Positions 53,560-64,000 of a stretch of 64,000 nt of DNA are shown here, piece by piece. The notes under the pieces were generated by a model. It saw only the letters and a list, made by a program, of their open reading frames with translations. It searched no databases and was not told the origin of the DNA. Source of the DNA: Marsupella aquatica (lineage: Eukaryota; Marchantiophyta); contig OZ316892.1 in the NCBI GenBank assembly GCA_973895155.1, positions 21,576,001-21,640,000 of the forward strand, written 5' to 3'. Position 1 is the stretch's first letter, and every line of letters starts with the position of its first letter. Both the position numbers and the translations under genes were made by a program.

Positions 53560-55704
53560 ATCTCCCCCTTGACTCTGGTCTAGGGGAGGATAAAGACTGC
53601 TACCAATATGATTGCTCAGTGGGAAGTTCTGGAAAGAAAAACCAAACCGGTTTTTCCCTCTTTATACGAGAGTAGACCAGAACTAAGCCGTAGCCTATAC
53701 AAGGAATGAGCAAGAGCATATCTCAAATATCTACACAAATGTTAAGTAACCCTACTTGTGAGGCAATTGCAAAACCTATAACGCATCACGGTGTCTAGAA
53801 AAACTCTCCGAAGGAATCACTATGGTAAAAGCGTCAGCCGAGTTGAGTTTACCGTCAATCTTGACTAGCTCAAACATATTATCAAACACAGCTTGCCTGA
53901 TAAAATGGTATCTATCATCGATGTGCTTCACTCTGTTGTCCATCACCTGGTTCACAGCAAGGTGGAGTGCACTCTGACTATCATAATGGAGCTTCACATT
54001 CCCCTGTGGCAATCCCATCTTAGTGATAAGTCTATCCAACCAAATTGCTTTCTTTGCTGCTTCCGCTGCTGCAACATACTCCGCTTCTGTAGTAGACTGA
54101 GCAATACACTTCAATCTGCAAAATAGACCTCCAACTTATGCATCCACCTCCCAGTGTGAACACATAACCTATTGTTGACCTCCTCCGATCCAAATCCTGT
54201 GCATAGTCAGCATCTACATCTAGCCCATCAATGATCTAGCATTATCAGCATGTGCATCAAACAATAGACCATGATCCACGGTACCCTTTAAATACCAAAA
54301 AATCCACTTCACTGCTTCCCATTGTACCTTCCCTGGATTCGACATATACCTGCTCACCTTGCCCATAGCCATGGCAAGATCAGGTCTAGTGCAAGTCATC
54401 AAATACATGAGACTCCCCATTGCCTTGTCATAAGGAACCTTTGACATCAGCTCCTTCTCTGTCTCATCCGTAGGATAGAACGCTGATGACAACTTGAAGT
54501 GTGGAGCCAACGGGGTACTCACTGGCTTACTCTCCCCCATGTTGAACTTTGCAATTACCTTCCTTGCATAACTGCTCTGCGTCAACCATAGCTTGCCAGC
54601 CTCCAAGTCCCTAGTGATCTCCATACCCAAAATCCTCTTAGCTGGCCCTAAGTCCTTCATCTTAAACTCTGCATTTAGCAGTGCCTTGAACTTAACAATC
54701 TCAGACCTATCCTTGGCTGCAATAAGCATGTCATCCACATAAAGTACTAAAACAATGAACCCAAAAATAGCATTCTTTGCCGATTTAAGATACACACATG
54801 GGTCAAACACACTCTTGTGAAAGCCTTGTGCACAAATCCAATCATCAAACCGCTTATTCCACTGTCTTGGTGACTGCTTCAACCCGTACAAGGATCTCAG
54901 CAATCTGCAAACCAAATCCTCTTGCCCTTTCTTCACAAAACCTAGCGGCTGTCTCATGAAGATCACCTCTTCCAAGGTGCCATAGAGGAAAGCTGTGACA
55001 ACATCCATCTGATCTAGCAGCAGACCAAACATAACAACAAAAACACACAATAGCCGTATTGTTGAGTACTTAGCAACTGGTGAGAAGACCTCATTGTAAT
55101 CCACACCTTTTTCCTGTGTGAATCCCTTGGCTACCAACCTAGCATTGTAGATCTTTGATCCACCTCCTGTGGATTGATCCTTCAGCTTGTATATCCACTT
55201 CCTGTCGATCACATGCTGTCCCTCAGATAGCTTGACAAGCTCCCAAGTTTTGTTGTCCTTTAGTGACTGCATCTTCATTTGCATTGCTGCAGTCCACTCC
55301 TGCTACTCCTTAGAAGCACTTGCCTCATGAAATGAAGAAGGTTCCCCTTCTTCCAAAATCAACGCATCACCCTCATCGTTAGTAACAAAATCCTCCTCTT
55401 GCAACTAAGATGAGTCAACCCACTGTCCATACCTTGGTGGAGCGCGTACAGTGCAACCAGATGTTCTTCTAGTTGATGACTCCGGTTGATTTGCATGTGT
55501 TGGTACAATCTAAAGCTCAACATCATCCCCTTGCTGCTCACCAGCATCAACAAACTCCTCTGGTTCCTCTGGCATGGGAACCAACTCCATAATTGGAGCA
55601 ACTCCTTCTCTCCGGTCATGCACCTCATGACCAATCTCCCCCTCAACGAGATCCGGGATAAGAGATTTTCCTTTGTCAATACGAGAGACCTGAGTATTCT
55701 CCCC

Positions 55705-56001
55705 CTCGGGGGTTTCACTTCCACAAAAATGGCATATCACGTGCGACAAAGGATAGGGTCATTTTATTGATTGTAAGGGAAGACTTAAGAATTTTTGTAG
55801 AAGAACAATAGGGTCTTTTAAATTCAATTTTGAGACTTATAAGAACATTAGGGCCTTTTTAATCCAATTTTTGGAATATTCCAAGAATATTCCAACTTTA
55901 TAGGGGTTAAAAAATAATATTTTTTTCTTACATTTTAGGGGGTCCAAGGCCTAAAAACGTCGCAGGTGATGGGGAGGTCCCCATGTAGTGAGACCCCCGA
56001 G
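55705..56001 (+). mobile_element. CTCGGGGG MITE, copy C (297 bp)
   Basis: Ends CTCGGGGGTTTCACTTCC and GTGAGACCCCCGAG, flanked by TTCTCCCC on both sides (55697-55704 and 56002-56009). The uninterrupted site is seen in copia-1 (about 2975-2990), proving the 8-bp duplication. Closely similar to copy B in reverse. Confidence 0.97.
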
Positions 56002-56550
56002 TTCTCCCCGTCCTTCAATAATCTGGATTCATTGAAGAAAACGTCCCTACTGACAACAAGCTTATAGGCAATAGGATCCCATAGCCTATAGACACCACTC
56101 TGGTACCCAAGAAAAACACATTTCTTGGACGTAGGATCCAACTTGGTCCTATTCTACTTTGGTGTGAGAGCATATGCATCACTGTGACCCCGCCGGTACG
56201 GTGGCTAATAAATGATTCGGCCTAACCATGCTTAGCACGCGCAGTAGAGGTATCTTAGGCCGTAATTATTAGCATAACGATAGTATTTAGATAGCTATTA
56301 TGAGTAGGAAATCATTAGTCAATAAGGGGCGTTCGTGTTCAGGCTGGCAACGGGTTGCCATTCGCACGCCCGGGTTACAAGCGTGTAAGGGGCCCTCCCC
56401 TCTTTCCCCTCAGGTCCGTATAATGAACTTTGGGAGGCAGCCACTGACACGCGCTGACCCGGACTGGCGAAGTGGCCGGTACACTGCAAGCATGAAAGGC
56501 TTGGCCTATAAGCGACGAGGAGGCGACAGGCGATTGACAAGCTCTCAGGG

Positions 56551-56560
56551 TATAAAAAGG
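56551..56560 (+). promoter_or_regulatory. TATA box of E-2
   Basis: TATAAAAAGG, 106 bp before the ATG at 56657; same position as in E-1. Confidence 0.7.
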
Positions 56561-56656
56561 GGGCCGATCCTTTGTAGTGCACCAGTTCTTCAGTCCACGC
56601 GCCAGCTTTGACCCCAGTTCTCTTGCTTATCCTTAGTCGCCTTCCATCTCCTCTGA

Positions 56657-58902
56657 ATGTCGCACACAATCCTTTCCAGTTTGGCCATACGATTCTGGAT
56701 GCAGTTCCTGTCTATTGGAGGGCACTTGGCCAACTCATTGAAACACGCCAACCCGCGACGATACGAGATCAAACGCGAGTACGAGAGAGCCATGATCCGC
56801 CTAGCAGGCCACCATCACTATCTCCTTAACTTTGATTACCCGTCCCAGAGCGAGCTTTATCAGGGTACTTAAGTGAGATCCGTTGTCAATGATGTGGATC
56901 TCAACGATGACAAAGAGGCTACCTTACCCCTGCTTAGGCGGCCTAGAGGAGCAAGTACCCAGGGAGCCAGCACTACATCGCCCCTCCCCCAGGCCCGGAC
57001 CCAAGTAGCGGCTCCAGCGAACAACATAGTGACCATAGCCGCCCCGGCCCCAATACTAACGGCGGTGGCACTACCTATACCCGATCGAGAGGATGGGGAG
57101 GTGTCACCCTCCCTGAGCCAGTCTCAAGGAAAGAAGAGGAAGGAACCCGCAGCTATATCCGGGTTACCCATGGCCACGGTAGCCGCGGCCAAGGTAACAA
57201 TGCACCACATGGGGGAGAACGTGCATAAGAACATCCTCCACCCCAAACATGCGGTGTACTTGAAGACTCAGGGGTTCAAGCACCTTGCCTCTCTCCCCTA
57301 GAACACCTGCAGGTACTACGGGGAGGACATGACGGAGTTCGTCAAGAATTATGACGATGTCTGTCAGCATACTCGGCTACGGGGGAGGAATATGTCCCTC
57401 ATAGAGGAGCGGCTCAGGATGATCTTTGGGCTATCCAAGGGCGATCACCAAGTCGAGTCACGGGCTCCTAGGGGCAAAGGAGCCAAGTATCAATCCTTGA
57501 GTTTTCCCTCCGAGGGGTCAATGGACAACGGGTTTGTGATGAGGCTGCCTCATCCTCGAGATAGCCGAGCAGTTGGAGTTCCAGAGGTACGCCCTCCACA
57601 TGATGGAACCCTGGGGCAAGATCTCCGCTGCCCAGGTTATCCAGGTCGAGAACTATCGACCTAGGAAGTGGGCGTCGTACTTCGCTAAGAAGTTCCATGA
57701 AGAGATGGAGCGGCAAAGGAAGACGCTATACATCGGTGGGAAGGCGTATTTCGCGAGCCACATTGAGATCATTCTCGAGTGGTACGTCCGGTTTGATTGA
57801 CGAACCCTTTTCTGGGTCAACGTAACTAAGTTGGTCCCAGCTAGGTGGGTCTTCCCAACCCTGGACAGACGGCCTCAACCTGAGGCTTGAAGTCTGGCGG
57901 CCACACAGGCCTCGCCTACCCCACCCCCACAAGTAGTTGTAGCCGTGCCCGAAGAGGTACCGGACGAGGTAGTGATCGCAACCTTAGATGCGATCGACCA
58001 GGCCGAGCCAAGAACAAAAGGTGGGGCGGTGGAGGCCTTTCCCGAGCCCGAGGGTCCAGAAGACCCACCGGTGGCTATTCCGGAGGACAGGACGATGATG
58101 GAGGAGGACACTCTAGCCCCTTCCAACACTACATCCCCAAGCTGGATGTCACTACCCCGGCCCCCGCGCGAGTTGATGTCTACCTGTGCCCAACCCCACA
58201 TGGGCACAACCTGGACCACCCGGAACTCTTTGTACCGGGTACATTTCTGAATAAGCTTTTGGGAGATTTCTCCCAACAGATAGCCCGGGATACTGGGGAG
58301 TTCATGGCTTGAAAGGTAGCCTACTTCTTCAATCAGGAGTTGGTTACCACAGTAAAGGCAGGTCGGGCTCAGTCAGAGGCCCTTCAGAGGATAGAGCAAT
58401 ACCGGGTTGAGTCCGTGTACCTAAAGGACAAAGTTACGGCTCAAGAGGCTGAGCTTCTGCAACTACGACCCAAGGTTGCAGCCGCCGATGAGTTGTTAGC
58501 AAATGCGCATGCCCTTACCGCCTTAGCCGAACAGGCCAAAGCTGGGAAGGAGGCCGAGATTGCACGGCTCCGGACCCAGGTTGACAGTTTAAAGAACCAA
58601 ATTGTCATCTGGCACAAAGACCTGGAGGAGGCACTACGGAGATTGCCACCCTACAGGCCGAAGTAGCACGGCTTCAAGCCGAAGCCGAGAAATAGACCCA
58701 GGTGGTGGACAAGTTGACGAGCAACGCCCAACAACTGGAAGAGGCATGCTAGGAGGTAGCTGAGGAGACGGACACGGCGAAGTGAGAGAACGAATCTCTG
58801 CTAGACCAAGTCCAGCTCCTCAAGATGGACAACGATAGACTCCGTAGGCAGCGGGATGGCCGCTCCCACTCGGACGGCTCTGGCAAGCACACTAGGCATT
58901 AG
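56657..58902 (+). pseudogene. E-2 copy of the E-family ORF
   Basis: Begins MSHTILSSLAIRFW and aligns with the E-1 ORF to the tail RSHSDGSGK before TAG at 58900-58902. Damage: deletion between SELY and RSVVNDVDL (about 170 residues) with a stop at the joint (56871-56873), TAG at about 57299 (Trp in E-1), a frame change near 57545, TGA at about 57798, another at about 57887, frame changes near 58140 and 58310, and further stops in the coiled-coil end. The HPKHAVYLKTQGF block, the MMEPWGKISAAQVIQVENYR block and the WASYFAKKFHEEMER block are still clear. Confidence 0.85.
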
Positions 58903-60934
58903 CGGAGGGTTAGGCTTAAAATAGACTTAGGAGTAGCTAAAATAGGCTGTTAGGATAGGTGCCGGTCAGAAGATAGTGGCGCTGACACACTAGCCAGCCT
59001 ATGTAGAATAGGTTAGACTAATAGAACACGTAGTCACCAGCTTGCAAGGATATAAGTTAGCGTAGATTCGGGCACGAGGCCAAGCTGGTCCTCAGCCCTT
59101 AGTATTTAGTGGCCCCCCAATAGAAGCCGGGGGGATTTTAGACTCAAAAGTTGGCCATTTGCGGTACGCGCGGGGAGTCCCAAACTTGGTGAAGTGCCGG
59201 AGTGCCAAGGGGAGGGTATACGACTAAGCTCGTCGGGCGAGTGCGGAGCCGGGCTCCGTTGTACAGTGTATACCCCTCGGCCTTGGACCCGTTCATTCAC
59301 GAGGTGTCGGGTCAACCAATTGTATGTGTATGATCATATATGAATGAAATCCTTTCCCCTCAATTCCTTCGTGTAAATCGAGATTTCTGTTATGTATGAA
59401 TGCATGTATGAGTCTCGTGTGCAAGTATCAATGTCGGGCCGAACACGTTATGCCAACTGTGCACGGGGTGCAGGTTACGAGTACGGGGTTGCGAGCCCGG
59501 GTTGAGCCCTTGTACTAATGGACCCGTATCAAAGGCGGTAACACAAAGGCTTAGAAGTCCGTAAGCCGGGGTCAAACCCATGTCGACTAAGGTACGTTCC
59601 GGCGGCGGAACACAAAGCATACCTAAGCATGCTAGTAAGTAAATATATGCGCTCTTAGCGCTTATTAGTTTGGTAGAATTATATGCAGTCCGCACGTCCC
59701 TCCCTGCCCGGACCCGAATATTGACAAGGGAAGTGTTCATCTTAAACGTAAATAGGCCTAAGGACTAGGCCGACGGCGTGACAATCACTTCCAAAAACTA
59801 TCAAGTCATGATAGTCTGCTTGTCGCTTATAGCGCATCTCAAACGGCGTTTTGAAATTGATAGCACTAGAAGGAGAAAGATTTACCAAATAAGCTACGGT
59901 ATTGAGAGCTTTTGCCCAAAAATTTTGTGATAAACCTGATTGGCTCAACATACTCCGTGATCGCTCCAACAGTGTTCGATTGAGCCTCTTAGTGACACCA
60001 TTCTGTTTTGGAGTATAAACTGTGGTGAGATGGCAAGTTATCCCCTGTTCTGAATAATACTCTTCAAATTCCACTGAAGTGTACTCCCCGTCGTTGTCTG
60101 ACCTCCTACTCTTCACCCTTGTATCCAAACACTTGACCATGTTTCCAGCCTGACTCTCCACATGGGCCTTCCATTTTCTTAAAAATGGACAAGACATCAG
60201 ACTTATGCGTCATGAAATAAATCCACACAAATCTTGAGTAATCGTCAATAAATGATATATAGTACAACTTTCCAGAGTGTGAGGGAGTCAAGGATAGACC
60301 TCACACGTCACTATGTGTGTACTCAAGAACCGCTTTGGAACGATGAGTTCCAACACCGAAAGCATGACGATGCTGCTTTCCAAGAATGTAGTGCTCACAA
60401 AACTCTAATTTACAAGATTGCAAATCAAAAATGAGTCTATTCTTCCGTAAGATATCCAAACCCTTCTCACTCATGTGGCCTAGTCGGGAATGCCGCAATT
60501 GAGTCATCTCCTCGTGAGACTTGGTTACATTGGCCTCTCCACATACAGTATTGCCCTGCAATACATACAAATTCTTTTGTCTACTCCCCTTCAAAATCAC
60601 TGTCTCTCCCAACCTGACTTGAAGTTCACCATCAACAGCTCCATTGATGACCATTTGAATCCAACACATCGAGTGAAATCAAATTCTTACACATGCGAGG
60701 TACATACCTGACTCCGGACACTGTGCGCACAGTGTCATCAAACATTTGAATCTTCACAGACCCAATACCCTCAATTTGACAGGAGTGATCATTTCCCATC
60801 AAAACCGAACCGTTTGGAACAGAGTAAGAACTGAAAAACTCACGAATGTAACAAATGTGAAAAGAGCAAGCACAATCAAGAATCCACACATCATCTGCTC
60901 TCGGAGATGACATGCATAGGGCATACCCCTGGCT

Positions 60935-61966
60935 TCATAATACATACTCATCATTGAGTAAATCAACATCTCCATCAGTCCTAGGCATATTTGCCGATGA
61001 AGATTCAGTTGCCTTTCCCTTACAGTCTCTCTTGAAGTGTCCAACCTGGTTGCACTTCCAACATGTCACTTGCCTTCTCTGAGGGGATTTGCCTCTGGAC
61101 TTAGATCTGGATTTAGATCTAAACAGGGTTCTACGGTCCCCAGTTGGTCGCTGCATACTCCTCCCACGGTTAACATTGAGGGCATCACCAGATGATGACA
61201 GCTGTGACGTGATGTGCATCTTCTGTTGAAGATCATCACTAAGCAGAGAACTTACCACGTCATTGTATGAAATGGTATCCCTATCACGATGCAACAACAC
61301 CCGTGATAGGGACTGGTAAGATGGAGGCAATGAACTGAGAAGCTGTAGAGCCTTCATCTCATCATTCAAAGTCTCCCCAAGGTTTTCCAAGTCAACAACC
61401 ATGTCGTTGAAAGTATCTACATGGTCCTGTAACTTCGTACCGGATTCCTTCATCCTGAAACTCATCAGTTTGTAGGAAGTATAGAGCTGGTTCAAAAACT
61501 CCTTGCGATGATACTTGCTCTACAATTCCGCAAACAAGGACATGCAATCCTTATGTGCACCCAACTGTTTGATGATGGGAGGCATGAGATAGAGTGTAAC
61601 ACACCACACTCCCTGCTCATGCGGTCCCATTGTTTCTCATCAACATCGTCTTCACGAAGGCTCAGCAGTTGGCCCATCCCTGACGCATAGAGCACTTCCT
61701 TCACTTGCTTCTCCCATAGCAAGTAGTCAGAGCGCCCATCATACTTTGTCACTTCATACTTGGGTCCCCCAAGCTTGAATGTCCCCATCTTCTTCTTTGG
61801 CACTACCGTGAGCTCCGATAGTAATACTGCTTCCTCCACCACACGTCGCACCGGTGATGGTACCGGTGTCACGTGCTTTTCCTCTTGCTCCTCTCTTCCA
61901 CCTCAAACAGCCGTGGTGATCCTCGTGCTTCAAGTTCCACGTCTTCAAAAATCTCCTTAGAATCAC
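60935..61966 (-). pseudogene. copia-2 Gag, truncated
   Basis: 61872-61492 and 61495-60935 cover most of Gag, with KYDGRSDYLLWEKQV and the CCHC knuckle CWKCNQVGHFKRDC. A frame change lies near 61490 and another near 61610. The 5' end is lost at about 61966. As in copia-1, a single TGA (60937-60935) separates gag from pol in the same frame. Confidence 0.88.
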
Positions 61967-64000
61967 TCATATGAGAAAATCACAAAAAATGTTGTTTTTC
62001 ACAACTTCTCAAAAAACTCAAACTAAACACCACCGCGTAGCCCACTAAGCTAGGAGTCCAACACTAAAAACCAAAATCAAAATTAAAATTCGACGGAAAA
62101 GTTATTCAAATTTTGGTCGGGGTGGGTAAAACCTTGGGGAACTCCCCCATTTTGACCACCTCAAGGAATAACCAAAATGCCAAGTACAACCCGTCGTCGG
62201 AATTGCAATTTGATCAATGCGCTGCATTGCTAACTTCAATGGCTACGACCTTGCCGAAAAAGAACCGAAAAAGTTACCGTTCGGCGTGCGGAATCTTTGT
62301 CGGATGGCCAAAAAATAGCTCTCTATTTTTTGGGAATATTCCCACACAGTCCGACAAGTCTCATAGGGGGCCGTACCCCTGTCCAAGCGGTTAAATCCGG
62401 GGGTCACCGGGATCGGGAGAACCGATAGAAAAGTCGAGAGAAAAAAACAAAAAATTGGGCCCTAAAGGGGTTTAAGGCCTCTTAACATCAAATTCCTGTG
62501 TATAAGGGTCGGGCCATATGCGGGAGGGCGTTGCAAACGGGGCAGCTGTCACAATTGCGTATGCAGTCGCGTACAATGGCAGGCTGTCGGGGAGGGGGTT
62601 ACAAGTCACGGCCGAAGGGCAGGGGCTCGGGTCGGGAGGAGTCGCCGAGCAGGCGACGAAGGGCAGGGTTTTGGTCGGCGGGCCACAACCCGTGGCTTGT
62701 AGGGTCACCGGCGGGAGGGCAAAAGGAGGCCGGGCTGGCTGTGTGCAGCGTACGATGCGCCGGCCGACGCTATGTAGGCCGTCGAGGCCTCGTACAGGAG
62801 TATCGGGGTCGGGGGAGTCGAAGGTGTAAGGAGGGAGGGGCGGTCGTGTGTGTGTATAAACACACAACAAGAAGCCTTAAAGGATGGGTCCAAGGCCTTA
62901 ATTCTCTTTTTCAAAATTTTCTGATTTTCCAAAATGTCATAGAAAACAACACAAAAAATCATCATATATTTAATATTTCCTGACCTTGGATTTTCACACC
63001 ATAATTAACACAATGCTTTAGACACAAGTTTTTTCATAATTAATATTTCCAAATTTAACTCCTCAATATAAGTCTCAACATTGGAGTTTGGGCTCAAAGA
63101 TCACCAACAAATTAAATGTTACAAGAAAATATACTCTTTATGAACAAAGTCACTAACAACATCAGAGATCAGAAGCCTTTACCCATCACAAATCAACACT
63201 CAATTGCCCTTGACAACCTATGTTTAATCGCTAATTGCCTATCTTGTACCCTTTACGGGTTACATGTTGTCATTTTGTCCATTGCAACTGGTCGCAACTC
63301 GCCCATTGCAATGTGCCTATCATAGCTCACTCCTGAGCTCACTCATCTTCCATCATGGATTGTTGTTAACCAACTTTGCCCTTCGCCTTTTAAAAACCTA
63401 AGCTTAGTGTCTTCATGAAGCTTGTGCATCCAAAAGCTTCATGATTTCATGAACCCTGTTTTCAAGATTCTTTAATCTTGATCCAAGATTCTTTTTTATG
63501 AATTCATGAAGTGAATCTAGCATCAAGTATGGGAATCTTAAAAAGAGAGAAAATTGCATACAAACATAAAGAAAATAATTAAAAGAAAGGTTACTCAAGA
63601 CAAAGAAAATGACAAAAAAAGGAACAAAAAATGATTCAATTAAGACAAAAAGAGTTATGAATGAAGAATTTGACAAAGAACACAAACTCAAGTAAAGACA
63701 AAGAGAGTAATGAATGATTACTTTGGAATAAAGTACAAGAAAACATCAACTCCAATAAAGACAAAGAGTATTATAAATGCTAGGAAAACTTTGGTATTTT
63801 ACTATGCAAGGTTCTAATTAAAAATTAAGAATGAAGTTTTTTTCTAAGTGAATGCAAATAAGTATTCCAATCCACTAAAACTTATGTGAACATTAGAGAT
63901 TTGGGAATGAGAGAGTTGGAGTAACTATTGCTACTTAAATTTGTTGAGATTCAAAAATATTAAAATGACTAACTCATGAATTCATGAATCATTTCTAAGG
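61967..64000. other. Right end of window, no gene recognised
   Basis: 61967-62480 is unassigned. 62480-62860 is a GC-rich island with long open frames on both strands, which are expected by chance in GC-rich DNA; a TATAAA inside a GTGTGTGTATAAACACAC palindrome follows at about 62850. From 62890 the DNA is AT-rich, with several ATGAATTCAT-type palindromes after 63480. A minus-strand frame 63691-63413 has hydrophobic and then helical parts but no recognised family. Confidence 0.45.

Larger units (their letters stand above)
56183..59783 (+). mobile_element. E-2: 3,601-bp element of the E family
   Basis: Starts TGTGACCCCGCCGGTACGG and ends GACGGCGTGACA, flanked by 5-bp ATCAC (56178-56182 and 59784-59788). 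The empty site is intact in copia-1 near 3140-3160. The same start, TATA spacing and order as E-1, with a 474-bp 5' region and 881-bp 3' region (466 and 899 in E-1). Shorter because about 170 codons of the ORF are deleted. Confidence 0.93.
53776..60934 (-). pseudogene. copia-2 pol, broken
   Basis: Pieces in order from the 5' side: 60934-60632 protease/early pol; 60669-60301 zinc-finger region (HSRLGHMSEKGLDIL); 60291-60106 and 60197-59784 integrase core (SFIDDYSRFVWIYFM, NRTLLERSRSML); E-2 insertion; 56178-56002; MITE C; 55704-55359; 55284-54220 reverse transcriptase (TAFLYGTLEE, LYVDDMLIA); 54114-53776 RNase H end. Frame changes and stops occur at several joints (for example near 60190, 60300, 60650, 54240 and 54118). 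Catalytic YVDD is intact but the protein is not makeable. Confidence 0.9.
53211..61966 (-). mobile_element. Ty1/copia retrotransposon, copia-2 (nested insertions, 5' truncated)
   Basis: Second copy of the copia-1 family in the same orientation: 3' LTR, PPT, pol and gag. It is interrupted by MITE C (55705-56001) and element E-2 (56183-59783). Alignment to copia-1 ends abruptly at about 61966 within the gag upstream region; PBS and 5' LTR are absent. It inserted into the gypsy LTR at 53210/53211. Confidence 0.93.

Noticed and set aside
62472-62983. Overlapping frames of 130-160 codons on both strands
   Set aside because: Confined to a GC-rich island where stop codons are rare; no start context, motif or homologous copy in the window.
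1-64000. tRNA, rRNA or other structured RNA genes
   Set aside because: I looked for tRNA-like TTC-arm sequences and found only the tRNA-complementary PBS sites of copia elements; no RNA gene could be supported by eye.

Overview
The window looks like repeat-dominated nuclear DNA of a land plant. The support is: Ty1/copia elements whose primer-binding site matches initiator tRNA-Met (TGGTATCAGAGC), a chromodomain-bearing Ty3/gypsy polyprotein, CACTA and PIF/Harbinger transposons with plant-type domains (TNP2, DUF4218, DUF4216, NAM-associated ORF), and two SKP1-like genes with the usual plant intron position. I cannot place it to species. Almost everything is transposon. The only genes that look intact are the two SKP1-like genes; one very long ORF inside an unusual element is intact apart from a single stop.

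Layout. 0.36-5.76 kb: minus-strand copia element (copia-1), nearly intact but lacking a normal 5' LTR, with a rearranged 3' LTR. 6.1-9.1 kb: decayed coiled-coil ORF split by a 1,029-bp TIR element. 10.2-19.3 kb: probable CACTA-type element. Its minus-strand transposase appears to be fused to a SET (methyltransferase) domain, a second decayed ORF lies on the plus strand, and two TIR elements are inserted. 19.4-22.7 kb: decayed minus-strand unit with TATA box, minisatellite and dispersed palindromes, not identified. 22.8-26.1 kb: remains of a second CACTA-like ORF, then a RING/SNF2-helicase (RAD5-like) pseudogene that keeps introns. 27.6-37.8 kb: two full SKP1-like genes and two antisense SKP1 fragments made by dispersed inverted duplications, a zinc-ribbon ORF, and an array of GACGCTT/AAGCGTC hairpins. 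39.2-53.2 kb: nested gypsy LTRs, a complete-ended but pseudogenised PIF/Harbinger element, and a gypsy integrase-chromodomain remnant interrupted by element E-1. 53.2-62.0 kb: a second copia copy (copia-2) broken by a MITE and by element E-2. 62.0-64.0 kb: no gene recognised.

The nesting gives a relative chronology. The gypsy element was entered by E-1 and by copia-2. Copia-2 was in turn entered by MITE copy C and by E-2. Copia-1 serves as the empty-site control for both insertions in copia-2, so the 8-bp and 5-bp target duplications can be read directly. The most unusual items are (1) the SET-domain/TNP2 transposase arrangement and (2) the E family: 3.6-4.0 kb units with TGT..ACA ends, 5-bp target duplications, their own TATA box and a single ~880-codon ORF ending in a coiled coil, without LTRs and without a recognisable transposase or reverse transcriptase.
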